Below are positions 11,613-22,707 of a DNA stretch of 64,000 bases, one piece after another. Within the stretch, counting starts at the first letter, position 1. Each line of letters begins with the position of its first letter. Under the pieces are notes generated by a model. The model was not told where the DNA came from and ran no database searches. It saw nothing but the letters and a program-made list of their open reading frames with translations. The translations under genes and the position numbers were made by a program. This DNA is from Roseovarius sp. (GTDB lineage Bacteria; Pseudomonadota; Alphaproteobacteria; Rhodobacterales; Rhodobacteraceae). The stretch covers positions 434,001 through 498,000 of the forward strand of contig NZ_JALUXE010000030.1 in the NCBI RefSeq assembly GCF_027019125.1, written 5' to 3'.

Positions 11613-12278
11613 ATGCGCACGGTGGTTTTCGATCTGGATGGAACGCTCGCGGATACGAGCGGCGATTTGCTGGCGGCGGCCAATACCTGTTTTCGCGACA
11701 TGGGCGCGGGCGATCTGCTGCGGGCCGAAACCGACACCGGCGTGGCCCTTCGTGGCGGGCGCGCGATGCTGCGTTTGGGGATGGAGCGGCTGGGCCGGGC
11801 CGGGGATGAGGCCACCATCGACCGCTATTACCCGGTGTTGCTGGAGGCCTATGCGCAAGCGATTGACGTGCACACGGTGCTCTATCCCGGTGCCATGGCG
11901 GCTGTGGAGCGGCTGAGCGGCGATGGCTACCGCGTGGCGATCTGCACCAACAAGCCCGAGCGTCTGGCGCGTATCCTGTTGGAGCGGTTGGGGGTATTGG
12001 GGGCGTTTCAGGCGCTCACGGGCGCGGATACGCTGGCGGTGCGCAAGCCTGATCCCGAGCATCTGCGCGAAACGGTGCGACGGGCGGGGGGCGACCCGGC
12101 CCGCGCGCTGATGGTGGGCGATACGGTGACGGATCACGATACCGCGCGGGCGGCGGGGGTGCCGTCGGTGCTGGTTGGGTTCGGCCCCGGCGGGGCGGCG
12201 GTGGCGGCGCTGAAGCCCGAGGCCGTGATCGCGCATTACGACGAATTGCCCGGCGTGGTGCGGCGTCTTATCGGCTGA
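11613..12278 (+). CDS. gph: HAD-family phosphoglycolate phosphatase
   Basis: HAD hydrolase that removes 2-phosphoglycolate made by RuBisCO oxygenation or DNA repair. 221 residues with all HAD motifs: nucleophile FDLDGTLADT at the N-terminus, ICTNKPE (motif II), the lysine in VRKPDPE (motif III) and MVGDTVTDHDTA (motif IV). The alpha-helical cap follows motif I, as in Gph. Assignment to phosphoglycolate rather than another small phosphate ester rests on overall similarity. A GAGGGAG site precedes the ATG. Confidence 0.85.
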   Translation: MRTVVFDLDGTLADTSGDLLAAANTCFRDMGAGDLLRAETDTGVALRGGRAMLRLGMERLGRAGDEATIDRYYPVLLEAYAQAIDVHTVLYPGAMAAVERLSGDGYRVAICTNKPERLARILLERLGVLGAFQALTGADTLAVRKPDPEHLRETVRRAGGDPARALMVGDTVTDHDTARAAGVPSVLVGFGPGGAAVAALKPEAVIAHYDELPGVVRRLIG

Positions 12279-12368
12279 GCCGCAGGGCGGTTTCGGGTTT
12301 TCTGAAGGAAGGTGGGGCCGGGCCGCAAAGCCATTGACGCAAGGCCGGGTGCGCCCCACAACAAGGAC

Positions 12369-13568
12369 ATGACAGAGAGATTCACAGGCAATTTCACGCA
12401 ACAGGAACCGATCCCTGAAGAGGGGATCGCGGCGGCGCTCGACGTGCTGCGGTCGGGCCGGTTGCATCGGTATAACCTTGTGGGCGAGGAGGCGGGCGAG
12501 GTGGCCGCGCTCGAGCGCGAATTCGCGGCCTACACCGGCGCGCGCTATGCCCTCGCCGTCACCTCGGGCGGTTATGCCATGGCCACGGCGCTGCGCGCGC
12601 TGGGGGTGGGGCCGGGGGACAGGGTGTTGACCAATGCCTTTACGCTTGCCCCTGTGCCGGGGTCGATTGCCAGCGTGGGGGCGGTGCCGGTCTTTGTGGG
12701 TGTCACCGAGGCGTTGACGATTGATCTGGAGGATCTGGCGGCCAAGGTTGGGGATGCCAAGGTGCTGATGCTGAGCCATATGCGCGGGCATCTGGTGGAT
12801 ATGGACGCGCTGATGGCGATTTGTGACGCGGCCGGTGTGACCGTGATCGAGGATTGCGCGCATACGATGGGGGCGGCGTGGCGCGGCATCCCGTCGGGGC
12901 GTTGGGGCAAGATCGGGTGTTATTCCACCCAGACCTACAAGCATATGAATTCCGGCGAGGGCGGGTTCCTGATCACCGACGATGACGAGGTGATGGCGCG
13001 GGCGGTGATCCTGTCGGGGTCCTACATGCTCTATGCGCGCCACGGCGTCGTGCCGCCTGCGGAGGTGTTCGAACGGGTCAAATACGACACGCCCAACGTG
13101 TCGGGGCGGATGGACCATCTGCGCGCGGCGATTCTGAGGCCGCAATTGCGCGCGCTGGACGCGAAATGCGACAAGTGGAACGCGCGGTACCGCGTGGTCG
13201 AGGAGGGCCTGCGCGGCACGCCGGGGTTGACGGTGGTGGAGCGCGCCGAGGCGGAGCGCTATGTTGGCTCGTCCATCCAGTTCCTGTTGCTGGATTGGGA
13301 CGGCGGGCGGATCGCCGAGGTCTTGAAGCGCTGCCTGTCGCGCGGCGTCGAGTTGAAATGGTTTGGCGGGGCGGAGCCTGTGGGCTTTACCAGCCGCTAT
13401 GACAGCTGGCGCTATGCGCCGTCCGCGCCGATGCCCAAGAGCGACCGCATCCTGCGCGGCATAGTCGATATGCGCCTGCCGCTGACCTTTAGCCTAGAGG
13501 ATTGCGCCCAGATCGCGCGGATCATCCGGGCCGAGGTGGGCGCGGTGTATCAGGCGCAGGGCGCTTAG
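12369..13568 (+). CDS. DegT/DnrJ/EryC1/StrS-family aminotransferase
   Basis: PLP-dependent sugar or related aminotransferase of fold type I, about 399 residues. The PLP lysine is in QTYKHMNSGEGG; the phosphate-binding region is AVTSGGYAM and the aspartate pairing with PLP nitrogen is in VIEDCAHTMG. I prefer the ATG at 12369 (MTERFTGNFTQQEPIPEEG), where the family N-terminus begins; the track GTG at 12312 adds 19 residues of poor composition. No sugar-nucleotide genes are nearby, so the substrate is unknown. It is convergent with the alpha/beta hydrolase. Confidence 0.85.
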   Translation: MTERFTGNFTQQEPIPEEGIAAALDVLRSGRLHRYNLVGEEAGEVAALEREFAAYTGARYALAVTSGGYAMATALRALGVGPGDRVLTNAFTLAPVPGSIASVGAVPVFVGVTEALTIDLEDLAAKVGDAKVLMLSHMRGHLVDMDALMAICDAAGVTVIEDCAHTMGAAWRGIPSGRWGKIGCYSTQTYKHMNSGEGGFLITDDDEVMARAVILSGSYMLYARHGVVPPAEVFERVKYDTPNVSGRMDHLRAAILRPQLRALDAKCDKWNARYRVVEEGLRGTPGLTVVERAEAERYVGSSIQFLLLDWDGGRIAEVLKRCLSRGVELKWFGGAEPVGFTSRYDSWRYAPSAPMPKSDRILRGIVDMRLPLTFSLEDCAQIARIIRAEVGAVYQAQGA

Positions 13569-13604
13569 GGCGCGCGGCCCAAGGGGTGTGTCGGCCAGAT
13601 GGTT

Positions 13605-14462
13605 TCAGCGTTTTGCGAGAAAGTCCTGCAGGGCTTGCGCGGTTTCCTGTGGGGCGGTGTCGGGAAAGAAATGGCCACCCGGTAGGGCGCGGGCGGTCAT
13701 GTCGGTGCATTTCGTGGCCCATGTTGCGGGGACATCGTAGTGTTTGGCCATGGCCCCGGAGGCCCCATAGAGGATGCGGGTGGGGCAGGTGATTTGCGCC
13801 GTGGCATCGGCGCTGTCATCGGCCATGTCCAAGGTGAGTGTGGCGCGGTAGTCGTTGCACATGCCGCGGATCGTGTCGGGATCGTGCCAGGCGGCGCGGT
13901 ATTGCGCCAGTTGGGCCGCGTCGAAATCCGTCAGCTGTGCGCCGCCCCAGCCGAGCAGGCAGGACGTGAAATAGCGCTCTGGATCGGCGGCGATCATCTG
14001 ATCGGGAAAGGGGGCGGGCTGGGCGAGAAAGAACCAGTGATAATAGGATTTTGCCACCTGCCAGCGCAGGTCCGACAGCAGGGTATGGGTCGGAATGATA
14101 TCCATCAGGCAGAGCGACGTGACGCGGGTTGGGGCATCGAGCGTCAGGCGATGGGCGACGCGCGCACCGCGGTCATGGCCAATCAGATCGAACCTGTGAT
14201 GGCCAAGGCTGTCCATCAGGGAGGTCATCTGCGCGGCCATGGCGCGAAAGCTGTAGGCAGAGAGATCGTGCGGTTTGGCCGAGTCGCCATAGCCGGGCAG
14301 GTCGGGGCAGATCACGGTGTGGCTCTGCGCGAGCGCGGGCGCGATGTGCGCCCACATGGCGCGGGTCTGCGGAAAGCCGTGCAGAAGCAGCAACGGCGGG
14401 CCCTCGCCGCCGATGCTGCAGGCGAGGGGGCCGTGGCGCTGACCGGTGAAGCCGGGGATCAT
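13605..14462 (-). CDS. Alpha/beta hydrolase, haloacetate dehalogenase/epoxide hydrolase-like
   Basis: 285 residues. LLLLHGFPQTRAMW carries the oxyanion-hole HGFP and the nucleophile elbow is GHDRGARV, with Asp rather than Ser, as in haloalkanoate dehalogenases and epoxide hydrolases. The catalytic His is in LPGGHFFPD near the C-terminus. Whether it dehalogenates fluoroacetate-like compounds or opens epoxides is not decided by sequence. Its ATG overlaps the stop of the M20 peptidase gene (ATGA), so the two are co-translated. Confidence 0.83.
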   Translation of the reverse strand: MIPGFTGQRHGPLACSIGGEGPPLLLLHGFPQTRAMWAHIAPALAQSHTVICPDLPGYGDSAKPHDLSAYSFRAMAAQMTSLMDSLGHHRFDLIGHDRGARVAHRLTLDAPTRVTSLCLMDIIPTHTLLSDLRWQVAKSYYHWFFLAQPAPFPDQMIAADPERYFTSCLLGWGGAQLTDFDAAQLAQYRAAWHDPDTIRGMCNDYRATLTLDMADDSADATAQITCPTRILYGASGAMAKHYDVPATWATKCTDMTARALPGGHFFPDTAPQETAQALQDFLAKR

Positions 14463-15847
14463 TGCGCCAGCGCGTCGAGCACCCGTGCCCAGCTTCGGAT
14501 GCCTTTGTGAAAGCTCTGGACGTTGTATTTCTCGTTGGGCGAGTGGATGGCGTCATCCTCTTGGGCAAAGCCGATGAGCATGGCGTCAAGGCCGAGGATC
14601 TCCTTGAAAAACCCGGCGATGGGGATGGAGCCGCCCATGCCGGTAAAGACCGCCTCGCGCGCCCATTCGTCCGAGAGCGCCTGACGGGCGGCCTCGAATT
14701 CGGGACGGTTGATGTTCATCACCGCCGCGGGCGAGCCGTCGAGATCCTGATTCCAGGTGATCTTGGCATCGGGCGAGAGGCGATCCTCGACGTGTTTGCG
14801 GACCTTTTGGCGGAGTTTGTCGGGGTCCATGTCGCCGACAAGGCGGCAGGTCAGTTTGCAATGTGCCTCTGACGGAATCACCGTTTTGGTGCCTGCGCCC
14901 TGATAGCCGCCCCAGAGGCCGTTGATTTCGAGCGTCGGGCGCGCCCATTGCTGGACGAGGGCGGAGTAGCCCGCCTCGCCATGGGCGCGGGTCATGCCCA
15001 CGGACGACAGGTAATCGTGTTCGTCGAAACCGCAGTTTTCCCACTGGCGCAGCAGGTCGGCGGGCACCTCGTGCACCCCTTCGTAGAAGCCTTCGACCGC
15101 GACGCGTCCGGTCTCGTCGTGGAAGGATGCGATGAGCCGCGAGATTTCGCGCAAGGGGTTGAGGGCAGGGCCGCCATAATGGCCCGAGTGCAGGTCGATG
15201 CGCGGGCCGGTTATGGTGAATTCATCCTTGAGCATGCCGCGCAGTTGCGAGGCGATGGAGGGCACGCCGGGCGCGACCATGGAGGTATCGCAGATGAGCG
15301 CGAGGTCTGCGCCGAGTTCGGCGGCGTTGTCGCGCATGAAGGGGATGAGCGAGGGCGAGCCTGATTCCTCTTCGCCCTCGAAGAAGAAGGTGATGCGGCA
15401 GGGCAGTGCGCCGGTCACGTCGCGATAGGCGCGGCAGGCCTCGACGAAGGTCATGAGTTGGCCCTTGTCATCGGAGGCCCCGCGCGCCCGGATCACTTTT
15501 CCGTGCGGGGTGTCCTGAATTTCAGGCGCGAAGGGATCCGTGTGCCAGAGCGCCAGAGGGTCGACCGGCTGCACATCGTAATGCCCATAGAACAGCAGGT
15601 GCGGCCCCGAGCCCCCCGCTGGTCCGTCGATATGACCCACGACCATGGGGCGGCCCGGGGTTGCGCGTTTTTCTGCATGCACGCCAAGGCTTTGCAGGTC
15701 TGCCACCAGCCAATCGGCGGCCGCCTCGCAATCCGCCGCATAGGCGGGATCGGTCGAAATCGAGGGGATGCGCAAGAGCCCGGTCAGACGGTCGAGGGCG
15801 GCGGGCAATTGGTCGTCGATGCGGGAAAGAACGGCGGAAAGCGACAT
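14459..15847 (-). CDS. M20-family metallopeptidase (dipeptidase)
   Basis: Di-zinc peptidase of the M20 family, 462 residues, cytoplasmic. Metal-binding and catalytic motifs are in order: FYGHYDVQPVD (first His and catalytic Asp), RGASDDKGQ (bridging Asp), FFEGEEESGS (catalytic Glu pair) and a C-terminal His in DDAIHSPNEKYN. The dimerisation (lid) domain lies between. Such proteins act on dipeptides or N-acylated amino acids. It is the first gene of a two-gene unit with the alpha/beta hydrolase and divergent from hemA. Confidence 0.9.
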   Translation of the reverse strand: MSLSAVLSRIDDQLPAALDRLTGLLRIPSISTDPAYAADCEAAADWLVADLQSLGVHAEKRATPGRPMVVGHIDGPAGGSGPHLLFYGHYDVQPVDPLALWHTDPFAPEIQDTPHGKVIRARGASDDKGQLMTFVEACRAYRDVTGALPCRITFFFEGEEESGSPSLIPFMRDNAAELGADLALICDTSMVAPGVPSIASQLRGMLKDEFTITGPRIDLHSGHYGGPALNPLREISRLIASFHDETGRVAVEGFYEGVHEVPADLLRQWENCGFDEHDYLSSVGMTRAHGEAGYSALVQQWARPTLEINGLWGGYQGAGTKTVIPSEAHCKLTCRLVGDMDPDKLRQKVRKHVEDRLSPDAKITWNQDLDGSPAAVMNINRPEFEAARQALSDEWAREAVFTGMGGSIPIAGFFKEILGLDAMLIGFAQEDDAIHSPNEKYNVQSFHKGIRSWARVLDALAQ

Positions 15848-15914
15848 GGCGGGCCTTTGGGTTTGAGTATTGTCGCGCGTGAGGGTATCAGGCCAATCGG
15901 TGCTGTCCAGTCAC

Positions 15915-15928
15915 TTGACCCAGGTCAA
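15915..15928. promoter_or_regulatory. FNR/FnrL-type box upstream of hemA
   Basis: TTGACCCAGGTCAA, a near-perfect match to the TTGAY-N4-RTCAA pattern of FNR-family regulators. It lies 150 bases before hemA in the hemA/M20 divergent region. hemA is a known FnrL target in Rhodobacter, so control by oxygen is likely here. Confidence 0.75.
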
Positions 15929-16078
15929 GGAGCGGGGCAGCGTCAATTTGTAACCTGTTGCGTGAAGGGAATGTGTTTTATATGCATTCCAAATATTGAA
16001 TAGGTGGTGCACCCCGCCGCGCAAGACCCGATAGGCGGTTGGCCCCGTCGCTCGGTGACGATCAGGAAGGAAACGCCA

Positions 16079-17308
16079 GTGGATTACGAAGCCAAGCTGG
16101 ATCAGGCGATCGACCGTTTGCACAAGGAAGGTCGCTATCGCACCTTTATCGACATCGAACGGAAGAACGGAAATTTCCCTCACGCGATATGGCGCAAGCC
16201 GGATGGCGCGGAGCAGCCGATCACGGTCTGGTGTGGCAATGATTATCTGGGGATGGGCCAGCATCCGGTTGTCCTGAGCGCGATGCACGAGGCGATTGAC
16301 GCCACGGGGGCCGGATCGGGCGGCACACGCAACATTTCCGGCACGACCGTTTACCACAAGCGGCTCGAGGCGGAATTGGCCGATCTGCATGGCAAGGAAG
16401 CGGCGCTGCTCTTTACTTCGGCCTATATCGCCAATGACGCGACGCTGAGCACGCTGCCCAAGCTCTTTCCCGGGTTGATCATCTATTCCGATGCGCTGAA
16501 CCATGCCAGCATGATCGAGGGCGTGCGCCGCAACGGGGGCGCCAAGCGGATTTTCCGGCATAACGATGTAGAGCATCTGCGCGAGTTGATGGCGGCGGAT
16601 GATCCTGCCGCGCCCAAGCTGATTGCCTTTGAAAGCGTCTATTCGATGGACGGGGATTTCGGCCCCATCGAGGCGATTTGCGATCTGGCGGACGAATTTG
16701 GCGCGCTGACCTATATCGACGAGGTCCATGCGGTGGGCATGTATGGCGCGCGCGGGGCTGGGATTTGCGAGCGGGACCGCTTGATGCATCGTCTGGATAT
16801 CATCAACGGCACGCTGGCCAAGGCCTATGGCGTGATGGGCGGCTATATCGCGGCCTCGGCCAAGATGTGCGACGCGGTCCGCTCTTATGCGCCCGGTTTC
16901 ATTTTCTCGACCTCGCTGGCCCCGGCACTGGCGGCGGGGGCCACGGCCTCGGTCGCGTTCCTCAAGACGGCCGAGGGGCAAAAGCTGCGCGATGCGCATC
17001 AGACCCAGGCGAAAATCCTCAAGACGCGCCTCAAGGGCATGGGCCTTCCGATGATCGACCATGGCAGCCATATCGTGCCGGTGATCGTGGGCGACCCGGT
17101 GCATACCAAGAAGCTGAGCGACATGCTGCTCGAGGGCTATGGCATCTATGTGCAGCCGATCAATTTCCCGACCGTGCCGCGCGGCACCGAGCGGCTGCGC
17201 TTTACCCCCTCGCCGGTGCATGGGCCCAAGGAGATGGATGCGCTGGTGCGCGCGATGGATGAGCTATGGAGCCATTGTGCGCTGAATCGCGCCGAATTGG
17301 CGGGCTGA
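16079..17308 (+). CDS. hemA: 5-aminolevulinate synthase HemA
   Basis: PLP enzyme joining glycine and succinyl-CoA to make ALA, the first step of the Shemin pathway to heme used by alphaproteobacteria. From the GTG at 16079 the protein is 409 residues, the usual length, and begins with the family sequence [25 protein letters not shown] lies about 8 bases upstream; no ATG fits. The PLP lysine is in [14 protein letters not shown]; the glycine-rich [13 protein letters not shown] loop and the aspartate in [12 protein letters not shown] are present. An FNR-type box lies upstream. hemC and hemE are elsewhere in this window. Confidence 0.97.
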   Translation: MDYEAKLDQAIDRLHKEGRYRTFIDIERKNGNFPHAIWRKPDGAEQPITVWCGNDYLGMGQHPVVLSAMHEAIDATGAGSGGTRNISGTTVYHKRLEAELADLHGKEAALLFTSAYIANDATLSTLPKLFPGLIIYSDALNHASMIEGVRRNGGAKRIFRHNDVEHLRELMAADDPAAPKLIAFESVYSMDGDFGPIEAICDLADEFGALTYIDEVHAVGMYGARGAGICERDRLMHRLDIINGTLAKAYGVMGGYIAASAKMCDAVRSYAPGFIFSTSLAPALAAGATASVAFLKTAEGQKLRDAHQTQAKILKTRLKGMGLPMIDHGSHIVPVIVGDPVHTKKLSDMLLEGYGIYVQPINFPTVPRGTERLRFTPSPVHGPKEMDALVRAMDELWSHCALNRAELAG

Positions 17309-17423
17309 TCTCTCTGCGCGTGCATTATACCTTGCCTTGTGTTACCGTCTGATAAAGAAAAGTTCAGAGCTCGAATCGGGACATTCGGGCAGCTGGGCAA
17401 GACACTCGAGAGGCAGGGGGCGC

Positions 17424-18656
17424 ATGATCGGGCGGCGATTTTCGCGGAAGGCCGAAGTTGAGGAAGTTGAAGCCAAAGGCTTTGACGCCTTCGAGTTACG
17501 CCTTGGCGATCTGATGCGCGGCGAGCGTGCGACGCTTGGCAAATCCCTTCTGGATGTCGAACGCGAGTTGCGGATCAAGGCCAATTACGTGGCCGCAATC
17601 GAGAATTGCGATCCGTCTGCCTTTGATACCCCCGGTTTCATTCCCGGGTATGTCCGGTCCTATGCGCGCTATCTGGGGATGGACCCGGATCAGGCGTTCA
17701 AGGCGTTTTGCGAGGAATCCGGATTCTCCATCGCGCATGGCATGTCGGCGGAGGCATCGTCGATCCGCAAGGCGGGCCCGGTCAAGCAGCGCAAAGCAGC
17801 GATGCAGGATCCGCTGATGTCGCCCAACACGCCGTTTCTGCCCGCCTCGGAGAGTTTCCTGTCGCGGATCGAGCCCGGAGCGATCGGATCGGCCTTTGTG
17901 CTGGTCGCGTTGATCGGGGCGATCGGCTATGGCGGATGGAGCGTGTTGCGACAGGTGCAGCAGGTGCAGCTTGCGCCGGTGGAAAATACCCCGGTGGTCC
18001 TTGCCGACCTGGATCCGCTGAGCGGGGCCACGGCGGCAGAAACGGACGCGGGCGAGGATGCCGCATCGGGCGTCTTTCAGCCGCCGCGCGACGAGCGGTT
18101 GAGCCGCCTCTATCGCCCCAAGGCGCTGGATGTGCCGGTGATGGTGGCGCGGGATGCGCCGATTTCCACGCTGGACCCGCGCGAAGTGGGCACGCTGAGC
18201 CCGGTCGCACCGGAAGCGGATCGCGACAGCGGTATCGCGCTGGCACTGCGCGAGGCGCAGGAGTTTGACGCACCGGGCCCGAACCGGCCACAGGTGGTGG
18301 CGGGAGCCATGGCCGAGGTGCAGGTGGTCGCGGTGCGCCCGGCATGGGTGCGGGTGCGCGCCGCCGATGGCAGCGTGATCTACGAGGGTATTCTGAACGC
18401 GGGCGACAGCTATGCCGTGCCCGCGACAGAGGAGCCGCCGACGCTGCGCGTTGGCGAATCGGGTGCCATCTATTTCGCGGTCAATGGTCAGCATTACGGG
18501 CCTGCGGGCACGCGCGGGGCTGTGACCTCGGGGCTGGCGCTGACGGCAGAGGAATTGACCGGGCGCTATGCCTTGGCCGATCTCGAGTCCGATCAGGACC
18601 TGATGCGTTATGTCGCCGAGGCCGAGATCGCGCCTGAGGCAGCACCGCAGCAATAA
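17424..18656 (+). CDS. RodZ-like helix-turn-helix membrane protein (DUF4115)
   Basis: About 410 residues: an N-terminal HTH_25 domain ([28 protein letters not shown] ... [16 protein letters not shown]), one membrane helix (about residues 155-175, [17 protein letters not shown]), a long acidic/Pro-rich linker, and a C-terminal beta-rich DUF4115 domain ([17 protein letters not shown]). This is the architecture of RodZ, which anchors the MreB cytoskeleton and helps keep rod shape. The ATG at 17424 follows an AGGCAGGGGG site; the track start lies 29 codons upstream in non-conserved sequence. It sits directly before ispG, an order I recall from relatives. Confidence 0.8.
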   Translation: MIGRRFSRKAEVEEVEAKGFDAFELRLGDLMRGERATLGKSLLDVERELRIKANYVAAIENCDPSAFDTPGFIPGYVRSYARYLGMDPDQAFKAFCEESGFSIAHGMSAEASSIRKAGPVKQRKAAMQDPLMSPNTPFLPASESFLSRIEPGAIGSAFVLVALIGAIGYGGWSVLRQVQQVQLAPVENTPVVLADLDPLSGATAAETDAGEDAASGVFQPPRDERLSRLYRPKALDVPVMVARDAPISTLDPREVGTLSPVAPEADRDSGIALALREAQEFDAPGPNRPQVVAGAMAEVQVVAVRPAWVRVRAADGSVIYEGILNAGDSYAVPATEEPPTLRVGESGAIYFAVNGQHYGPAGTRGAVTSGLALTAEELTGRYALADLESDQDLMRYVAEAEIAPEAAPQQ

Positions 18657-18736
18657 GCCACACGCGATTGCCGCGAACCCCGGCACGGTCTATCGTGCGG
18701 GGAACAGTCACCTTAAGTCGAATGGGGTCAGACGCG

Positions 18737-19864
18737 ATGTCGCTCAATCATATCCGCCCGTGGCGCAATATCTATCGCCGCAAATCCCGTCAGATCATGG
18801 TGGGCAATGTGCCGGTCGGGGGGGACGCCCCGATTTCGGTGCAGACCATGACCAACACGCTGACCACGGATGTGGCGGGCACGGTGGCACAGGTGCAGGC
18901 GGCGGCAGAGGCGGGAGCGGATATCGTCCGGGTGTCGGTGCCGGACGAGGCAAGTGCGCGGGCGCTGAAAGAGATCGTGCGCGAAAGCCCGGTGCCAATT
19001 GTGGCCGACATTCATTTCCATTACCGGCGCGGGATCGAGGCGGCAGAGGCGGGGGCCGCCTGTCTGCGGATCAATCCGGGCAATATCGGCGATGAAAAGC
19101 GGGTGCGCGAGGTGATTGCCGCGGCGCGGGATCATGGCTGTTCGATGCGGATCGGCGTCAATGCCGGGTCACTGGAAAAGCATCTCCTGGACAAATACGG
19201 CGAGCCGTGCCCGGATGCGATGGTCGAGTCCGGGTTGGCGCATATCCGTATCCTGCAAGACAATGATTTCCACGAGTTCAAGATCAGTGTGAAAGCCTCG
19301 GATGTGTTCATGGCCGCTGCTGCCTATCAGCAATTGGCCGAGGTCACCGATGCGCCGATTCACCTGGGCATCACCGAGGCGGGCGGGCTCATGTCGGGCA
19401 CGATCAAGAGCGCGATCGGTCTGGGCAATCTCTTGTGGATGGGGATTGGCGACACGATCCGGGTTTCCCTCAGCGCCGATCCGGTGGAAGAGGTCAAGGT
19501 GGGCTATGAGATCCTGAAATCTCTGGGCCTGCGGCATCGCGGGGTCAATATCATCTCTTGCCCGTCCTGCGCGCGGCAGGGCTTTGACGTGATCAAGACG
19601 GTCGAGGCGCTGGAAAAGCGGCTGGAGCATATCAAGACACCGATGAGCCTGAGCATCATCGGCTGCGTGGTGAACGGCCCCGGTGAAGCGCTGATGACCG
19701 ATGTCGGCTTTACCGGCGGGGGCGCGGGGCATGGCATGGTCTATCTCGCGGGCAAGCAGAGCCACCGGTTGGACAATGACCAGATGATCGAGCACATCGT
19801 CGAACAGGTCGAGCGGCGGGCAGCCGAGATCGACGCGGAAGAGGCGGCGCGGGCGGCGGAGTAG
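18737..19864 (+). CDS. ispG: 4-hydroxy-3-methylbut-2-enyl-diphosphate synthase IspG
   Basis: [4Fe-4S] enzyme of the MEP isoprenoid pathway that converts MEcPP to HMBPP. 375 residues from the ATG at 18737, beginning [20 protein letters not shown] as in family members. The TIM-barrel start has [10 protein letters not shown]; cluster ligands are in [14 protein letters not shown] and [11 protein letters not shown]. The longer track start adds 23 residues that do not resemble the family. It lies between the RodZ-like gene and eno in the same direction. Confidence 0.96.
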   Translation: MSLNHIRPWRNIYRRKSRQIMVGNVPVGGDAPISVQTMTNTLTTDVAGTVAQVQAAAEAGADIVRVSVPDEASARALKEIVRESPVPIVADIHFHYRRGIEAAEAGAACLRINPGNIGDEKRVREVIAAARDHGCSMRIGVNAGSLEKHLLDKYGEPCPDAMVESGLAHIRILQDNDFHEFKISVKASDVFMAAAAYQQLAEVTDAPIHLGITEAGGLMSGTIKSAIGLGNLLWMGIGDTIRVSLSADPVEEVKVGYEILKSLGLRHRGVNIISCPSCARQGFDVIKTVEALEKRLEHIKTPMSLSIIGCVVNGPGEALMTDVGFTGGGAGHGMVYLAGKQSHRLDNDQMIEHIVEQVERRAAEIDAEEAARAAE

Positions 19865-19889
19865 CGCGGGCGTTGCTGCGGCTGCGTGA

Positions 19890-21239
<1,350 letters not shown>

Positions 21240-21252
21240 GCGGGCGCGCGAC

Positions 21253-21308
21253 GGGGACGGAAAATTGAAAATTTTCCGGGGCGGAATTTTTTCAAAATTC
21301 CGGTCCCC
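21253..21308. repeat. Cloverleaf-like double palindrome after eno (possible terminator)
   Basis: An outer GGGGAC/GTCCCC stem encloses two hairpins, each with an 8-base-pair stem and 3-base loop: GGAAAATT-gaa-AATTTTCC and GGAATTTT-ttc-AAAATTCC. It could end the eno transcript or act as a dispersed intergenic repeat. It separates eno from the hydrogenase regulatory genes. Confidence 0.65.
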
Positions 21309-21393
21309 CCTGCGCGGTGCTTTTGTTTTTCGCAGATTGGTTTTAGGCTTGGCCAAGGCGCACTGAGGCGTCTTGGCCCGGAGGCGGTCTGGC

Positions 21394-22707
21394 ATGGGAA
21401 TCGACGATCTGCGCAAGGATGTGGGCGACCAGACCTGGGTCGATGTGTTGCGCGCCATGGACCGGACCTATGCTGAACTGGTCGATTACCAGGAGCAGCT
21501 TGAGAGCCGCAATGCGGAGTTGACCAATCTGCGGCATTTCCTGTCGTCGATCATGGTGTCGATCAGCGATTACCTGGTGGTGGCTGACAAGCATGGCACG
21601 ATTGCCGATGCGAGCGCGTCCTTTTGCACGCTGGTCGGAATCGAGGTGGCCGATCTGGTGGGGCGGCCCCTGCGCGATTTCGTGGCCGAGGCGGATACCG
21701 GGCGGTTGAGTGCCGCGATGGCCGAGACCGTGGCGCTGCGCCGCACCCATACGCAGAACGCCGATCTGGTGACGCCCAGCGGGCCTGAGCCTGTGGAATT
21801 CAGCATCGCGCCGCAACTGGACCGCCGCCGCAAGAGCACGGGTGTCGTGTTGACCGGGCGGCCACTCGGGGCGCTCAAGCGTGCCTATGCCGAGTTGGAG
21901 CGCAGCCATGAGGCGCTGAAACAGACCCAGGGGCAATTGGTGCGCAATGAAAAGATGGCCTCGCTAGGCCGATTGCTGGCCGGGGTGGCGCATGAGTTGA
22001 ACAACCCGATCAGCTTTGTCTACGCCAATACGCACACGCTGGAGAAATACCTCTCGCAATTCGAGACCTATTTCGAGCGGGTGCAGGCGGGGGCGAGCCG
22101 CGAGGAGCTGGTGGCGTTGCGCGAGGCGCTGAAGCTGGATCGCAACCTCAAGAACCTTGCCCAGGTGGTGCAGGGCGCGCGCGACGGCGCAGAGCGGGTG
22201 CGCGACATTGTCGAGGATCTGCGGCGGCTATCGGCGGATGGCGCGGGAGAGATGACCGATTTCGACCTGTTCGAGACCGCGCGCGTTGCCGTCAACTGGA
22301 TCGAACGGGGGGCGAAATCCGATCTGCGGACCAGCTATTCGGGGGAGGCGCCCTGTTTGGTGCGGGGGCGGCCGGGGCATATCCAGCAGGTGTTGATGAA
22401 CCTCGTGCAAAACGCGGTGGATGCGATGGAGGGCATGGCGGACCCGGCGCTGCGGCTTGACCTGCGCTACGAGGGCGCGCGCGCGGTTCTGGAGATATGC
22501 GACAGCGGGCCGGGGATACCGGCGTCGGAGGTGCCGTCGATCTTTGATCCGTTCTTCACCACCAAGGAGGTGGGCAAGGGCACGGGCCTCGGCCTGTCGA
22601 TCTCGCACAAGATTGTCGAGGAGCATGGCGGCACGCTGGAACTGGTCGAGCGGGCGGGACCGGGGGCGTGTTTCCGCCTCAGTCTGCCACGCGGGGGGAC
22701 GGCATGA
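21394..22707 (+). CDS. hupT: Hydrogenase sensor histidine kinase HupT
   Basis: Soluble histidine kinase that, with the H2 sensor HupUV, sets the phosphorylation state of HupR. 437 residues from ATG 21394 (GGAGG about 11 bases upstream). An N-terminal coiled-coil/PAS region (about 1-170; ISDYLVVADKHGTIADAS) replaces membrane segments. The phosphoacceptor box is GVAHELNNPISFVYAN; N-box QQVLMNLVQNAVDAM; G boxes CDSGPGIP and GKGTGLGLSISHKIV. The gene overlaps hupU by 4 bases (ATGA) and begins the hydrogenase island. Confidence 0.94.
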   Translation: MGIDDLRKDVGDQTWVDVLRAMDRTYAELVDYQEQLESRNAELTNLRHFLSSIMVSISDYLVVADKHGTIADASASFCTLVGIEVADLVGRPLRDFVAEADTGRLSAAMAETVALRRTHTQNADLVTPSGPEPVEFSIAPQLDRRRKSTGVVLTGRPLGALKRAYAELERSHEALKQTQGQLVRNEKMASLGRLLAGVAHELNNPISFVYANTHTLEKYLSQFETYFERVQAGASREELVALREALKLDRNLKNLAQVVQGARDGAERVRDIVEDLRRLSADGAGEMTDFDLFETARVAVNWIERGAKSDLRTSYSGEAPCLVRGRPGHIQQVLMNLVQNAVDAMEGMADPALRLDLRYEGARAVLEICDSGPGIPASEVPSIFDPFFTTKEVGKGTGLGLSISHKIVEEHGGTLELVERAGPGACFRLSLPRGGTA

